From assembly GCA_022565805.1 (NCBI GenBank), contig JAIULZ010000001.1, positions 1 through 64,000 on the forward strand: a DNA stretch of 64,000 bases. The letters run 5' to 3'. The stretch is from Balneolales bacterium (GTDB lineage: Bacteria > Bacteroidota > Rhodothermia > Balneolales > Cyclonatronaceae). Under the pieces are notes generated by a model. The model made no database searches. It was not told where the DNA came from and saw only the letters and a list, made by a program, of their open reading frames with translations. Position numbers and translations under genes: made by a program. Below, piece after piece: positions 7,809-17,074 of the stretch; within the stretch, counting starts at the first letter, position 1, and each line of letters starts with the position of its first letter.

Positions 7809-9260
7809 ATGGAACTAGTAAGCGATTTTTTACAGTATTTGCCCGCTTCTATTGTAGCTGCCGGCGGACTGACCGTAATGATGCTTGACGGCTATAAAGC
7901 CAGATCACGTACCATCTATACCACTACCATGATGTTTCTTGGGGTGGCGCTGGCATTTGCTACTTACGACCTTTTCTATGCCGAAGATCAGATAATTTTT
8001 TCTGGTATGGCTGGTGCAGGTGGAACGGCAGCCTTTGGTACTTTTATCGTAGTATTCGGTACGTTTTTTACCGTAATTCTTACACATGATTATTTGGTTG
8101 GGGTAAAGCATAATTTCCCTCAGGTTTATCCAATGATCATGTTTTGTACCTTTGGCATGATTGTACTTGCCACAGCGACCGATCTTGTTACGGTATTTGT
8201 TGGTCTTGAAACCATGTCAATATGTTTGTATGCGCTTGCCGGTATTCTAAAAGACAAAAGGCTTGGTGTTGAGTCTGCTCTTAAATACTTCATAATGGGC
8301 GCATTCTCAACTGGATTTTTCCTCTATGGAATATCACTATTGTATGGAGCAACAGGCTCAACTTCGTTGGAGGTAATTGGTGCTTATACCGATGGAGGTC
8401 TAATTTACTGGGGTGGAGTCTCTCTTTTACTTGTAGCCTTCATGTTTAAAATATCTGCTGTACCTTTCCATATGTGGACACCAGATGTATATACGGGATC
8501 GCCAACAACAATTACGGCATATATGTCTACAGCCGGTAAAACCGCTTCTTTTGTAGCTTTGGTACTGGTACTCGACCGTGCTTTGCCTAATGTGTCCTCT
8601 GAACTTACCACCATGTTTAGCGTTATCGCTGTAATGACCATGGTACTCGGAAACGTAGTTGCTATGGTACAGGATAATGTTAAAAGAATGCTTGCCTACT
8701 CTTCCATAGCTCATGTTGGCTATCTGCTTGTAGGTCTTGCCGCTGGCACTGTAGCAGGCTACAGTGCGGTTCTGTTCTATCTGCTTGCTTACACATTTAT
8801 GAATGTTGGAGCATTCGGTGTTGTAGCTTACTACGAGAAAAATCACGATGTGCATTTTAATAGTGTTGAAAGCTACGCCGGCTTAGGTTATCAAAAACCA
8901 ATAATGGGAGTTTTGTTAAGTATTTTCCTTTTCTCGCTTGCAGGAATCCCGATTTCTGCCGGCTTTAATGCTAAGTATTTGGTTTTCTCCGCAGGTATCG
9001 AAGCTGGTTTAGTTGGTTTGGTTATTGTAGGTGTGCTTGCCAGCGCAGCCAGTGCTTATTATTATCTACGCGTTATGGTATATCTGTACTTCCGTGAGGG
9101 GAAAGAGAATGTTACACTTATGACCCCCAAGAAAGTATATTCATTTTCACTGGTATTTCTGGCAGTACTCACTTTATATTTCGGAGTAGTGCCGGCCGGA
9201 GTAACAGAATTAATTTTTGGTTTCTTTAGTGAAGGCGGAATCGTAGAGGCTTTGCCTTAA
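7809..9260 (+). CDS. nuoN: NADH-quinone oxidoreductase subunit N
   Basis: Third antiporter-like subunit of complex I, 483 residues and fully membrane-embedded. The conserved glutamate is Glu134 in VFVGLETMSICLYALAG. The lysine motifs lie in LKYFIMGAFSTGFFLYG and MVQDNVKRMLAYSSIAHVG, and the SPTTITAYMSTAGKTASF loop is typical of NuoN. It is the last gene of the cluster and is followed within 25 bases by a strong intrinsic terminator. It completes the pump subunits J-K-L-M-N, while the peripheral arm genes are not in the window. Confidence 0.96.
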   Translation: MELVSDFLQYLPASIVAAGGLTVMMLDGYKARSRTIYTTTMMFLGVALAFATYDLFYAEDQIIFSGMAGAGGTAAFGTFIVVFGTFFTVILTHDYLVGVKHNFPQVYPMIMFCTFGMIVLATATDLVTVFVGLETMSICLYALAGILKDKRLGVESALKYFIMGAFSTGFFLYGISLLYGATGSTSLEVIGAYTDGGLIYWGGVSLLLVAFMFKISAVPFHMWTPDVYTGSPTTITAYMSTAGKTASFVALVLVLDRALPNVSSELTTMFSVIAVMTMVLGNVVAMVQDNVKRMLAYSSIAHVGYLLVGLAAGTVAGYSAVLFYLLAYTFMNVGAFGVVAYYEKNHDVHFNSVESYAGLGYQKPIMGVLLSIFLFSLAGIPISAGFNAKYLVFSAGIEAGLVGLVIVGVLASAASAYYYLRVMVYLYFREGKENVTLMTPKKVYSFSLVFLAVLTLYFGVVPAGVTELIFGFFSEGGIVEALP

Positions 9261-9283
9261 CTTTCTTTTCAATATAAATTTTT

Positions 9284-9317
9284 AAAAAAGCTCCGGTACA
9301 GCGCCGGAGCTTTTTTT
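9284..9317 (+). terminator. Intrinsic terminator of the nuo cluster
   Basis: GCTCCGG (9290-9296) pairs with CCGGAGC (9304-9310) around a 7-nt loop and is followed by seven T's. The flanking A-run on the left extends the stem with A-U pairs. It ends transcription 25-55 bases after the nuoN stop. Confidence 0.9.
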
Positions 9318-9707
9318 ATGTTTAAAAATGGTTGTGTTAAATCAGTCTTTAAATCTAGTCTGGCAAATACTTGTAAATCAAATCGTCTCCATTATTTATG
9401 GTGCTATAAATAAGCATGAAATCCAAAATAAAATACTTAAATAGCTTTTAGTGAGCCTAAGCTATTGAAAATTATATTATTTACACTGAGGTGCGATTTC
9501 TGACTTATCATCGTAGATTTATGCGGTTAAGAACTATTGCTTTTCCGGTTGGATTTGGAATAAGAAAAGTGATGTATCTGAATATTAATTACCCCTGTTG
9601 GATTTAGGTAACATTCATATGAGTTACATTAAAGCCAATTGCAGGACTGAGCGAAATAAAAAAAATGAGCAATAATTTATAATTTACCTTATATTGAGAA
9701 TCTGCCT
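9318..9707. other. Spacer upstream of rpsF
   Basis: About 390 AT-rich bases with no supported gene. They must contain the promoter for the ribosomal protein operon. I find no convincing TTG/TAnnTTTG pair; the AT-rich stretch at 9670-9690 is the most likely place. A leader hairpin follows at 9708. Confidence 0.4.
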
Positions 9708-9737
9708 GCCACAGGAAAGGCCTGTGGCTGTTTTTTT
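9708..9737 (+). promoter_or_regulatory. Terminator-like hairpin in the rpsF leader (attenuator candidate)
   Basis: GCCACAGG (9708-9715) pairs perfectly with CCTGTGGC (9721-9728) around the loop AAAGG, followed by TG and seven T's. The structure is that of an intrinsic terminator, yet it ends only 20 bases before the rpsF start codon and more than 380 bases after the real nuo terminator. It therefore most likely lies in the rpsF leader. The rpsF-rpsR operon is under S6:S18 feedback in many bacteria, which makes attenuation plausible. I could not match the known S6:S18 binding motif. Confidence 0.55.
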
Positions 9738-9757
9738 ATAAACACCCAAAGGTACTC

Positions 9758-10144
9758 ATGAAAAAAAATTATTATGAGCATCTTCTTATCATCAATCCAG
9801 TAATTGATGAAGAAGAAATAAAAGCTACAATGAACAAGCATCTCGATTATCTAAAAGAAAAGGGATGTGATTTCGACGAAGTTAATGAATGGGGAATTCA
9901 ACGTTTGGCCTATGATATTGATGGCAAGCGCAGTGGTTTCTACGTTAATGTTTACTTTACCGGCCCAAGTGATGTTTTGGCACCTTACGAGCGTAATCTT
10001 CAAATAGATGACAACGTAATGCGCTATATGACCATCAAGTATGATAATAAAATGCTGCGGCACAGAGAGCTTCAGAAAAAAGGCGCTGTACCTGAAGTAT
10101 TTCCTGAAATACCAGATGAAGACGAAGAAAAAGACGCTGACTAA
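9758..10144 (+). CDS. rpsF: 30S ribosomal protein S6
   Basis: Small-subunit protein that binds 16S rRNA as a dimer with S18. The 128-residue product has the S6 ferredoxin-like fold region at about 1-100 (KKNYYEHLLIINPVIDEEE, then WGIQRLAYDIDGKRSGFYV) and an acidic tail ending DEDEEKDAD, as often seen in S6. It begins the rpsF-rpsR-rplI operon, with a terminator-like hairpin directly upstream that may control it. The gap to rpsR is 59 bases. The ssb gene often found between them in other phyla is absent. Confidence 0.96.
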   Translation: MKKNYYEHLLIINPVIDEEEIKATMNKHLDYLKEKGCDFDEVNEWGIQRLAYDIDGKRSGFYVNVYFTGPSDVLAPYERNLQIDDNVMRYMTIKYDNKMLRHRELQKKGAVPEVFPEIPDEDEEKDAD

Positions 10145-10203
10145 TTCTTTTTCCAGTTACCATATCAGCATTTATCGTATAAATAAATTACCGGAATTAT
10201 AAC

Positions 10204-10455
10204 ATGTTAAAAAATCCACAACACCCCAAAAAAGGTAATCTGCGCACCAAAGAGTGTAAATTTACCAAAGCCGGAATAGAATACATCGATTATAAAGATG
10301 TAGAAACCCTTCAGCGGTTTATAAACGATCAGGGAAAAATTCTTCCACGTCGTGTTACCGGCACGAGTGCAAAGTTTCAGCGCCAATTATCCCGCGCTAT
10401 TAAGAGAGCAAGGCAAATGGCTCTTTTAAGCTTTGTATCAGAAAACTTAAGATAA
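10204..10455 (+). CDS. rpsR: 30S ribosomal protein S18
   Basis: Small-subunit protein that pairs with S6. The 83 residues contain the S18 core: [19 protein letters not shown], then the [20 protein letters not shown] rRNA-binding motif and [12 protein letters not shown] near the end. A single cysteine lies in the basic N-terminal part (TKECKF). Length is normal. It sits between rpsF and rplI, with 22 bases before rplI, in the classical order. Confidence 0.97.
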   Translation: MLKNPQHPKKGNLRTKECKFTKAGIEYIDYKDVETLQRFINDQGKILPRRVTGTSAKFQRQLSRAIKRARQMALLSFVSENLR

Positions 10456-10477
10456 CCTATCCTAACCGCTTATTCCG

Positions 10478-10927
10478 ATGAAACTCATTCTTAAACAAGA
10501 TGTTGAAAAAGTAGGCTCTGCCGGAGATATTGTTACGGTTAAAGATGGTTTTGGCCGTAATTATCTCGTGCCGCAAGGCATGGCTGTTTATGCTACAGCC
10601 GGAGCTATTCGTTCAACTGAAGAAGTGAAAAAGCAAAAGTCTCGTAAATTACAGGCTACTAAAAGCCATGCTGATGAGCTTGCTATTCAAATTCAAAATA
10701 TCTCTGTAACTATTTCTGTTACTGCAGGCGAAGATGGAAAAATATTCGGTACTGTTACAAACCAAATGCTTGCAGACCAACTGAATGAAAGAGGTTTCGA
10801 CATAGATCGTCGTAAAATTTCTTTAGATCAGGAAGTTAAGCAGCTTGGTGAGTTTACTGCTACCATAGATCTGCATTCCGAAGTAAAAGCATCACTCAAA
10901 TTTTGGGTTGTTAAAGACGAACAGTAA
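10478..10927 (+). CDS. rplI: 50S ribosomal protein L9
   Basis: Large-subunit protein that binds 23S rRNA near the L1 stalk base. The 149-residue product has the N-terminal L9 signature (VGSAGDIVTVKDGFGRNYLV, residues 12-31), the long connecting helix around 50-75 and the C-terminal domain (80-149). It is the last gene of the operon and is followed by an intrinsic terminator 35 bases after the stop. Confidence 0.97.
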   Translation: MKLILKQDVEKVGSAGDIVTVKDGFGRNYLVPQGMAVYATAGAIRSTEEVKKQKSRKLQATKSHADELAIQIQNISVTISVTAGEDGKIFGTVTNQMLADQLNERGFDIDRRKISLDQEVKQLGEFTATIDLHSEVKASLKFWVVKDEQ

Positions 10928-10961
10928 TAGAACGCTGTTCTTAACTTTGGAAAATATTATG

Positions 10962-10991
10962 AGGGGCCGGTTTTTACCTGCCCCTTTTTTT
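10962..10991 (+). terminator. Intrinsic terminator after rplI
   Basis: AGGGGC (10962-10967) pairs with GCCCCT (10980-10985) around a 12-nt loop, followed by a run of T's to 10991. It closes the rpsF-rpsR-rplI operon. Confidence 0.85.
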
Positions 10992-11516
10992 ATGTTTATA
11001 ATTCGAACCTAACAGAGTACTTTGGGTTTAAATAAGTTAAATCCGATTTTTTTCTTATGCTATTTCAGAATCAAATCTCTATGAACTTTACATTATGTAA
11101 AGCATATTAGCACATTAGTTTCTAAATCGGCCTCTTTGTGGTTTTTCTTCCATATACGGCGCTTAAATTTGTGCTATGCAGTTCCGATTTTATACTATAA
11201 CATGTATTTTTCAAATGAAGTGGTTTATTGAGCGTATCAACATGTCTATCATTTAGATAGGTTATCTAAAGTGTAAACTTCTATTTCACGCAGTTAGATT
11301 TGCCTTCGTACTTTTTTGTCTGTGAACTGCTTTGTACAAAACCAAATTAATCGGTGAATAATGCAGGCTAAGGTATATTTTGTATTAATTATATTGTTTA
11401 CTTACGTGATAAAATTGTTATAGGTAATTTAGAAATATATTTATCCGAAATACCTGACCGCCCAACTTCTTGTAAGCGCTAGTTATTGTTTTGTCGTCTT
11501 ATCAGGTAATATCCGT
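10992..11516. other. AT-rich spacer upstream of the large barrel gene
   Basis: About 520 bases without a supported gene. The frame of the following gene is open back to 11433 without an ATG. I see no clear promoter or structured element. Confidence 0.4.
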
Positions 11517-14500
11517 TTGCTACTATCTAATGTTAAAAAGCTCTTGGCACAATTATTAGTGCTTTTTCTATGCAGCGCAGGCTATGCTATATTTTCGCCT
11601 TCGCATGCAGAAAAAAGTAGTGATGGAAATCGTTTTTGGCAGGAATTTGTAGTTGAACTAGATTCGCTGCGTGCACTTGAAAACGAGCCTCTGGAATTGA
11701 ATATTGATAAATGGATTTTAGAAAATTCGGTTCAAATTCGCTTTAAATTTGGTGATCAGCATAACACTGTTACTTTAAATGAATGGACGGTTAAAGATTC
11801 CCGTAGCGGTGATATAGCCATTGACAGACAGGAATTGCTGCGAATAATGGAGTATGCTGGTATAGAATATGGCGTAATTAAGGTGTATTACGACAGACTG
11901 CCTATTAATTTGAGACTAGCTTATTTCAGAAGAATTCTGGTAGATGATGTCGATCAGGACTATTTACCAGCTTTAGTGCTGGCCGATTCGCTAACAGCTG
12001 AAACCCGAATTAGCAGACCTGCCGCTGGTCAGGATTTGTTCGGCAGTACTAATATTCAGCGCAGCGGAAGTATTACACGGGGTATTACGGTAGGTACAAA
12101 TCAGGATGCATCTCTCGAAAGTGGCCTAAGGTTCGAGTTAAGCGGTAACATAACCGATGATATCGAAATAATAGCGTCGTTAACCGATCAAAGTACGCCA
12201 ATTCAGCCCGATGGAACCACGCAGAATTTAAGAGAGTTCGATCGTGTATTCATTCAGCTATCACACAGGCAGGGTCAGCTTCAGCTTGGTGATGTAGATG
12301 TCGCTCTAGACCGCAGTGATTTCGCCCGTATCAACCGCAGACTGCAAGGGGCGGAAGTACAGTTGAGCCTGGATAGCTACGGCGATTGGCAGGCCGCAGC
12401 GGCTGTAGTGCGCGGCCGGTTCAGAGCAATGACCTTCAGCGGTTTAAATGGAGTGCAAGGGCCCTATCGACTTACGGGCTCGAATAACGAAACATTCATA
12501 ATAGTGCTGGCTGGTACAGAAAGAGTTTGGCTAAATGGTCAATTACTAACCAGGGGCGAGGAAAACGACTACGTAATCGACTATGCTCTTGGCGAAATAA
12601 CGTTTACGAACCGGAGAATGATTGGTACAGATAGTCGTATAACCGTAGATTTTCAATACGTAACCCAAGAGTATAACCGAACGCTAATTACAACAGAGAC
12701 AGAACATGCGGAGCTTCTCGGCGGCAGATTAGCGGTAGGCGCCAGCTTTATTCGTGAATCGGACAGCAGGAGCCTGAACGCCGAAGAGGGGCTAACCGAC
12801 GAAGAGCTACGTATTCTGCGGGAAGCCGGGGCTGATGTAGAAAATGCGGTAATCTCGGGTGCTGAAAACGTAGGATTTCGTGCGGATGCCGGTTTCATTC
12901 TGTACGTACAGGCCGATACTACATTCCAGGGCAACCAGTTTACTATATTTCGTGCAGCTCCCGAGGATACAAGCGCCGTATGGCGCGTTCGCTTCAGTAG
13001 GGTTGGTGATGGCTTGGGGTCCTACAGAAGAGCCAGTAGCACGCTAAATGGCATCGTTTATGAATGGGTAGGGCCCGGCTTGGGTTCTTATGAGCCTTTC
13101 AGGAGAATACCAGCGCCGCGCCAACAGCAAATGCTGGCGGTTCGAACAAACCTTGATATTACTCCTAAGGTTAGCTGGTTCACCGAAACTGCGGTAAGCG
13201 AACTAGATGTAAACCGTTTTAGTCAGACTTCAGAATCGGTAACACAAAGCGTAGGATATATAACGGGTTTGCGCGTAGATGATGTGGAAACTCTGTTTGG
13301 AAAAGTTTCTGCACGACTTGTGCACCGCTATACAGGTAACGATTTTTCGTTTTTTGACCGCGTAAGGGATGCTGAGTTCGACCGAATATGGAATCTGCCG
13401 GCATCGGCAGAATCCAGGGAATTATTCACTTCTTTGGAAAGTGATCTGGTGATAAGCCCATTCTCGTCTCTAAGCGCGGGAGCAGGTTATATTGAACGTC
13501 CTGATATCAGCAGTTTTAGGGTGAATGCAGGCGCAAATGTGGCTGGTGGTGGATTGCCACAATTAAGGCATCAGGCAGACTATGTGTTTAGTGAATATTT
13601 GTTATCGGGACAAGAAAGCAGCTGGCTTCGATATTCGGGAGATTCACGCTATTCAACTCGTTTATTCGGTTTAGGAATTACACCCGGTCTGCGGGCCGAA
13701 GCGGAGCAAAGGAGGCAGATATTTGGGGATGATTTGCTGCCCGGTTCCTTTCGTTTTGCAGAACTTGCCCCCGGCCTCCAAGTTACGCCAACCGAAAGGG
13801 TTACCATAGGATATACAGTCGGTTACAGGCAAGATGAAAACCAACTCGATGGTCGATTCGCCCGGGAAGCCATCACCCTTACACACGAATTGAACTCGCA
13901 GCTGCAGCCAAGTGATAATCTGGATTTCACAGCAGGCATAATTTATCGCGAAAAAGAGCTCTTTCAGGCCAGTGGTGAACCTCTCATAGGCGAAACGATT
14001 AAAGAAGAATCTGCACTGTTGAGATTAAGCGCAGACTATAGATCTCAAGGCAATGCACTTCAGATTCAGTGGCAGTATGAAGCCGGTACCGAGCGACGAC
14101 CACTACTTCAGGAAACATATATTGAGGTTGGGCCAGAGCTTGGAAACTATATCTGGATAGATTTAAACGGCGATGGAGTACAACAACTCGACGAGTTTTT
14201 TCCTGAGCAAACACCAGGTGAAGGAATATACCTTCGGCAGTTTGTGCCATCCGATGAGCTCATACCTGTTACGAGTTTAAACACCAGAATTAGAAGCAGA
14301 CTGGATCCCGGTCGAATTATAGATTCGCGCTTTTGGAAAAACATTGCGCTTAATTCGCTTTTCGAGCTAAGAGAACAAAACAGAGGCGCCTCTTTGGGAG
14401 AAATTCTTTTACTAAATCCTGCTGCTTTTTTAAACAGCCAAAATACCATAGATGGCCGGCTTTTTTGGCAACAAGAGCTTCAATTATTACGGGAAGTGCG

Positions 14501-15101
14501 TCGGGCAGATGTTCGTTTAAGGTACAATCAGCTTCGGGGTCTTAACCAGCGCACCTCGGGCGGTGAGAAGCAGTTTAGCAATGAGTTTGGTACAGATTCT
14601 AGCTACAGATTTGCTTCTGGAATACAGGTAAATCTGGAAACAGCAGTAGGTAGGAGAGAAGTGAGTAGCGACAATTTGGGCAACCGAAGTTTTACAATTA
14701 GCTATACCGAAGCTGAGCCATCAGTAAGGTATACGTTTAGCAGATCGTTGCAGGCCGGGTTCGGTACAGCACTCGCATTACGCTCAGACACCAGACCGGA
14801 GCAAATGGCAGATGCAACTGAAATAAGGATTTTTAGTGATTTTAGACTATTTTATCAAAATACGCTACAAACGTTTGCACGCGCAGAGCTACGCTCAAAT
14901 GAAGTGTCGGGTTCGCCTACACCCGGCAGCCTCATAGAGCTTACAGACGGCTCCGGCACGGGACGTTCGGTTAGATGGTCGATGCAGGCAACGTACCGTA
15001 TTAGCCAATATTTACGGGCTAATATCAATTATGACGGCCGAACAGTGTCGACCGGACCCGCGATTCAGACGCTTCGTTTTACACTAAATGCAGTTTTTTG
15101 A
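11517..15101 (+). CDS. Large probable outer-membrane beta-barrel surface protein
   Basis: A 1194-residue exported protein of no family I can name with certainty. The N-terminus (KKLLAQLLVLFLCSAGYA) is a signal peptide. The body has alternating beta-strand patterns, tyrosine-rich turns and a C-terminal phenylalanine, all typical of outer-membrane barrels. A segment near residues 340-375 (VIDYALGEITFTNRR) resembles repeats found in large Bacteroidota surface proteins such as SprA; this is a resemblance only. A calcium-loop-like DLNGDGVQQLDEF lies around residue 880. There is no ATG between the upstream in-frame stop (11430) and the signal peptide, so the start is the TTG at 11517. An ExbB/ExbD module follows 160 bases later, suggesting that the barrel or its partner may be energised. 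Confidence 0.75.
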   Translation: MLLSNVKKLLAQLLVLFLCSAGYAIFSPSHAEKSSDGNRFWQEFVVELDSLRALENEPLELNIDKWILENSVQIRFKFGDQHNTVTLNEWTVKDSRSGDIAIDRQELLRIMEYAGIEYGVIKVYYDRLPINLRLAYFRRILVDDVDQDYLPALVLADSLTAETRISRPAAGQDLFGSTNIQRSGSITRGITVGTNQDASLESGLRFELSGNITDDIEIIASLTDQSTPIQPDGTTQNLREFDRVFIQLSHRQGQLQLGDVDVALDRSDFARINRRLQGAEVQLSLDSYGDWQAAAAVVRGRFRAMTFSGLNGVQGPYRLTGSNNETFIIVLAGTERVWLNGQLLTRGEENDYVIDYALGEITFTNRRMIGTDSRITVDFQYVTQEYNRTLITTETEHAELLGGRLAVGASFIRESDSRSLNAEEGLTDEELRILREAGADVENAVISGAENVGFRADAGFILYVQADTTFQGNQFTIFRAAPEDTSAVWRVRFSRVGDGLGSYRRASSTLNGIVYEWVGPGLGSYEPFRRIPAPRQQQMLAVRTNLDITPKVSWFTETAVSELDVNRFSQTSESVTQSVGYITGLRVDDVETLFGKVSARLVHRYTGNDFSFFDRVRDAEFDRIWNLPASAESRELFTSLESDLVISPFSSLSAGAGYIERPDISSFRVNAGANVAGGGLPQLRHQADYVFSEYLLSGQESSWLRYSGDSRYSTRLFGLGITPGLRAEAEQRRQIFGDDLLPGSFRFAELAPGLQVTPTERVTIGYTVGYRQDENQLDGRFAREAITLTHELNSQLQPSDNLDFTAGIIYREKELFQASGEPLIGETIKEESALLRLSADYRSQGNALQIQWQYEAGTERRPLLQETYIEVGPELGNYIWIDLNGDGVQQLDEFFPEQTPGEGIYLRQFVPSDELIPVTSLNTRIRSRLDPGRIIDSRFWKNIALNSLFELREQNRGASLGEILLLNPAAFLNSQNTIDGRLFWQQELQLLREVRRADVRLRYNQLRGLNQRTSGGEKQFSNEFGTDSSYRFASGIQVNLETAVGRREVSSDNLGNRSFTISYTEAEPSVRYTFSRSLQAGFGTALALRSDTRPEQMADATEIRIFSDFRLFYQNTLQTFARAELRSNEVSGSPTPGSLIELTDGSGTGRSVRWSMQATYRISQYLRANINYDGRTVSTGPAIQTLRFTLNAVF

Positions 15102-15180
15102 ATCAAATTTAAAAAGAATAGGCTATAATGTATTAAATTTACACATTCTTAAACTGTCTGCTTTAAAAATGAATTGTGCT

Positions 15181-15209
15181 TTGACATTTAGGAATAAATA
15201 ATCTATAAT
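15181..15209 (+). promoter_or_regulatory. Perfect sigma-70 type promoter before exbB
   Basis: TTGACA (15181-15186), a 17-nt spacer and TATAAT (15204-15209) form an exact textbook consensus, 55 bases before the exbB start. A Bacteroidota-like TAATTTCG overlaps the -10 box (15206-15213). It suggests that exbB-exbD have their own promoter separate from the barrel gene. Confidence 0.6.
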
Positions 15210-15264
15210 TTCGCATCAACTTTATGCTTAATAATCAACTTAGAATAAACCGGAGTTTTGTAAT

Positions 15265-15984
15265 ATGACCTTCTCCTTTAGTGTAATCCTCATGCAGGTT
15301 TCAGCTGATTTGCAAAGTGAGGGAGCTTTCAGCCAGCTGGTAAGATACTTTAATGAGGGTGGGGCCTTCATGTGGCCTGTACTTGTATGTGTAGTATTCG
15401 GACTAGCTATCTTTTTGGAAAGACTTGTAACCCTAAATCGTGCAGATATAAATACCCGCCAGTTTATTCTGGATGTTAAGGAAGCGCTTCAGGAAGGTGG
15501 TATTCCCGCTGCGCAAGAGTTGTGCGCAAGCACAAGAGGCCCAGTAGCCTCTGTATTTAATGCAGGCTTATTGCGTGCAGATGAAGGTTTTGAAGCAGCC
15601 GAGAAAGCAATTATTTCTTATGGCTCTATCGAAATGAGTTTCCTTGAAAGAGGTTTGGTTTGGCTGTCGCTGTTTATCGCCCTGGCTCCTATGATTGGGT
15701 TTACGGGTACTGTAATTGGTATGGTTGAGGCTTTCGATGCTATTGAAAGCGCAGGTGATATTTCGCCCAGTATTGTTGCCGGTGGTATTAAAACCGCGCT
15801 TCTTACGACCCTGGCAGGTCTGATCGGTGCTATTATACTGCAGGTTGGGTATAATTACTGTGTTTCAAAAATCGACAGGCTAGTAGTAGAAATGGAAGAA
15901 AGTTCTATTGTTCTTATCGATTCTATCTCAGCTATGGAAAAAGGCAAGCCACTGATTGATCCTCCGGCACCGTCTCAAGAATAA
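15265..15984 (+). CDS. MotA/TolQ/ExbB proton-channel family protein
   Basis: Inner-membrane proton-channel subunit of the ExbB/TolQ family, which with ExbD/TolR couples the proton motive force to TonB-, Tol- or other envelope work. The 239 residues show three membrane segments at about 34-52, 130-155 and 170-195. The conserved core includes LAPMIGFTGTVIGMVEAF and the last-helix motif IKTALLTTLAGLIGAI. The cytoplasmic loop between helices 1 and 2 is of normal size. It heads a group with a small membrane protein and two ExbD genes and has a consensus promoter. No TonB gene is adjacent, so ExbB, TolQ or a dedicated system cannot be told apart. Confidence 0.92.
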   Translation: MTFSFSVILMQVSADLQSEGAFSQLVRYFNEGGAFMWPVLVCVVFGLAIFLERLVTLNRADINTRQFILDVKEALQEGGIPAAQELCASTRGPVASVFNAGLLRADEGFEAAEKAIISYGSIEMSFLERGLVWLSLFIALAPMIGFTGTVIGMVEAFDAIESAGDISPSIVAGGIKTALLTTLAGLIGAIILQVGYNYCVSKIDRLVVEMEESSIVLIDSISAMEKGKPLIDPPAPSQE

Positions 15985-16205
15985 GAATAAACAGATAGTT
16001 GATCTATTGAGTTTTTGGTAAACCCCGGCTACAGCATTTTCTAAAAGAATACGCTGTAGCCGAACTTACCAGTCTACTCTATTCAGCATATCAATATTCT
16101 TTGCAATTGCCGATAATAAGTTTGCTTCATTAATGTTTTTTAAAAGCTAACTCGTTTCGGGTCAGAGCAGTCTAAACACGCTATAAATAACTTTACTGCA
16201 AACCC

Positions 16206-16478
16206 ATGATTATTCAAATTTCACTCATATTCACTATTGCACTGGTTGTAATTTCGATTCTTGGAATTACAGTTTTTGGCCTAATGAATGTCGTTAACCA
16301 AAAACATAAGCTGGAAACTATCGTTTTCTTCTTTATTCCTTTGGTTATTTTTGCAATAGCATACCTGGTGACGGGCGCATTTGGCATGGCAGCCATTAAT
16401 ACCCTTCTCGCTATGATCATTCTAATGTTTGTTGGAATGGTGGCTTCTGGTTCACGAAGCCTGATTTCTAATTTCTAA
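16206..16478 (+). CDS. Small three-helix membrane protein between exbB and exbD
   Basis: A 90-residue protein with three hydrophobic segments (about 3-25, 38-58 and 60-82) and almost no soluble part; I recognise no family. It starts at an ATG, ends 18 bases before the first ExbD gene, and lies 221 bases after ExbB. Its position inside an ExbB/ExbD gene group suggests an accessory subunit of the same inner-membrane complex, but that is inference from context only. Confidence 0.75.
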   Translation: MIIQISLIFTIALVVISILGITVFGLMNVVNQKHKLETIVFFFIPLVIFAIAYLVTGAFGMAAINTLLAMIILMFVGMVASGSRSLISNF

Positions 16479-16496
16479 TTAAAGGAACAACCAATT

Positions 16497-17045
16497 ATGT
16501 TAAAAAAGAAAAGAGGCAGAGAAGGCGCCGAAATTCCTTCTTCATCCTTGGCGGATATCGCATTTCTTTTACTGGTGTTTTTTCTGGTTGTTACTACCAT
16601 TGATATCGATACCGGTATAGGACTGGTTCTTCCTCCACCGCCAGATCCGGAGCAACCGCCACCGGAAGTTCGCGAAAGAAACATGCTTAAAATTCTGATG
16701 AATGCCCAAGGTGGTATTCTGGTGAATGAGCAACGTGCAACGATTGGCGATATTCAGGAAAAAGTTATCCGGTTTGTAACCAACAGAGGTGCCGATCCTA
16801 ACCTTTCGGATAGCCCTGAAAGAGCGGTTGTATCAATAAAAACCGACCGACAGACGGAGTACGAAGATTATATCGAAATGCTTGACGAAGTAATTGGCGC
16901 CTATCGTTTTATCTGGAGCGAACAGGCCAGACAACTCGGTTATACCGATTACGCCCAATATCGAAATGTTGAGGGCGAGCCTAATCCTATTCGTCGGGAA
17001 TTTCCTATGAATATCTCGCTGGCCGAGCCAGATGCGGGTTCCTAA
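16497..17045 (+). CDS. ExbD/TolR-family protein (first copy)
   Basis: Single-span inner-membrane protein that partners ExbB. In 182 residues there is a short basic cytoplasmic tail, then the membrane helix with the essential aspartate (SLADIAFLLLVFFLVVTT, Asp19). The periplasmic domain follows, with a proline-rich linker (VLPPPPDPEQPPPEV) and the usual small domain. The periplasmic part is longer than a minimal ExbD. A second ExbD follows after 29 bases. Paired ExbD paralogues behind one ExbB are common in Bacteroidota. Confidence 0.92.
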   Translation: MLKKKRGREGAEIPSSSLADIAFLLLVFFLVVTTIDIDTGIGLVLPPPPDPEQPPPEVRERNMLKILMNAQGGILVNEQRATIGDIQEKVIRFVTNRGADPNLSDSPERAVVSIKTDRQTEYEDYIEMLDEVIGAYRFIWSEQARQLGYTDYAQYRNVEGEPNPIRREFPMNISLAEPDAGS

Positions 17046-17074
17046 ACAAGTACTGAACTTTATTTCGAAAACTT

